Shown here piece after piece: positions 5,202-5,407 of a DNA stretch of 5,407 nt. Position numbers and translations under genes: made by a program. Position 1 is the stretch's first letter, and each line of letters begins with the position of its first letter. The notes beneath the pieces were generated by a model. The model did no database searches. It was given only the letters and a program-made list of their open reading frames with translations, and was not told the DNA's origin. The stretch comes from JBBRUG01 sp038247995. Lineage in GTDB: Bacteria; Chloroflexota; Chloroflexia; Chloroflexales; Chloroflexaceae. Where the stretch lies: positions 1-5,407 of the forward strand of contig JBBRUG010000372.1 in assembly GCA_038247995.1 (NCBI GenBank). Reading direction: 5' to 3'.

Positions 5202-5265
5202 AAAGGCAAAGGGCAAAATACAAAACGCATAAAGGAGCGGCGCCCTTTTGCGTTTTACGTTTTAC
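5202..5265. repeat. 7-nt T-rich periodic sequence flanking the rsmI start
   Basis: On the - strand, 5225-5202 reads TTTTGTA, TTTTGCC, CTTTGCC, TTT in imperfect 7-nt steps running into the rsmI ATG. On the + strand, 5245-5265 reads CTTTTGC, GTTTTAC, GTTTTAC. The two tracts face each other and their inner parts form the hairpin annotated as a terminator. The octamer CCTTTATG (- strand) occurs twice, at 5235-5228 and at the rsmI start, 5206-5199. Confidence 0.6.
5215..5256 (-). terminator. Probable intrinsic terminator after the sugar-nucleotide enzyme gene
   Basis: On the - strand AAAACGCAAAAGG (5256-5244) pairs with CCTTTATGCGTTTT (5235-5222) as a 13-bp stem with one bulged base and an 8-nt loop GCGCCGCT, followed by GTATTTT. 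It begins 5 nt after the stop codon at 5262-5264. The stem is AT-rich at its base, so efficiency is uncertain. It lies just upstream of the rsmI start and could also lie in the rsmI promoter region. Confidence 0.5.
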
Positions 5266-5407
5266 ATTCGTAATTGGCTACGCCAATAGTCCAATAGCTC
5301 ATCCACGATCTGCTCGATGCTGATCGTCGGCGCCCAGCCGGTGGCCGCACGCAGTTTGCGGTTATCGCCTTGTAAGATCGGCTCGTCGGCGGGACGCAGG
5401 CGCGCCG
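5262..5407 (-). CDS. Sugar-nucleotide dehydratase/epimerase, C-terminal fragment (GDP-mannose 4,6-dehydratase-like)
   Basis: Only the last 47 codons and a TAA stop are inside the window; the gene continues beyond the right edge. The peptide begins ARLRPADEPILQGDNRKLRA and continues with ATGWAPTISIEQIVDELLDYWR. This matches the C-terminal pattern of extended short-chain dehydrogenases acting on nucleotide sugars, where 'RPxDxPxLxGDxxKLRxxTGWxPxxxxEQxxxDLLDYWR' is typical of GDP-mannose 4,6-dehydratase. That enzyme makes GDP-4-keto-6-deoxymannose for fucose, rhamnose or perosamine synthesis. The catalytic Rossmann part lies outside, so a related epimerase (for example GDP-6-deoxy-4-keto-mannose reductase) remains possible. 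A terminator-like hairpin follows directly. Confidence 0.75.
   Translation of the reverse strand, partial: ARLRPADEPILQGDNRKLRAATGWAPTISIEQIVDELLDYWRSQLRM

Noticed and set aside
5202..5216. TTG start for rsmI adding MPFAF
   Set aside because: The family starts at M(G)TLYLVATPIGNLED, and the extra codons are part of the T-rich repeat.

Overview
This window looks like part of the chromosome of a GC-rich bacterium, most plausibly a member of the Chloroflexota (filamentous Chloroflexales-like). That is an inference. It rests on the style of the proteins (an N-terminally extended Tat-type lipoprotein, an ABC ATPase ending in an 'EAVYCDYVAVM'-type H-loop region), the codon usage, the lack of clear Shine-Dalgarno sites at most starts, and the abundance of short simple-repeat arrays between genes. 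No plasmid, phage, transposase or CRISPR signature is visible.

The two halves converge on a short spacer at about 2802-2850. On the + strand, after a repeat-rich leader (1-216) with a 24-nt tandem repeat and two copies of a perfect 8-bp hairpin, come two overlapping genes. They are an ABC transporter ATPase (263-1255) and its ABC-2 type permease (1248-2801), which has a large extracytoplasmic coiled-coil domain; together they should form one exporter of unknown substrate. On the - strand, reading right to left, come the 3' end of a sugar-nucleotide dehydratase/epimerase gene (GDP-mannose 4,6-dehydratase-like, 5262 to the window edge) with a terminator-like hairpin, then rsmI (4317-5201, 16S rRNA C1402 2'-O-methyltransferase). 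These are followed by a purple-acid-phosphatase-like, lipid-anchored metallophosphoesterase (3063-4130), and tRNA-Gly(GCC) with its own sigma70-type promoter and terminator (2851-2976).

The most unusual material is intergenic. An array of 18 octanucleotides (GGCTCAGY) at 4186-4329 runs into the end of rsmI and supplies its stop codon. A 20-nt piece of the same repeat recurs in inverted orientation at 2987-3006, so the phosphatase gene sits between inverted copies. A 9-nt array touches the 3' end of the phosphatase gene, and a 7-nt T-rich periodicity surrounds the rsmI start. I see no new multi-gene system. The repeat architecture and a glutamine in place of the ATPase switch histidine are the points most worth following up.
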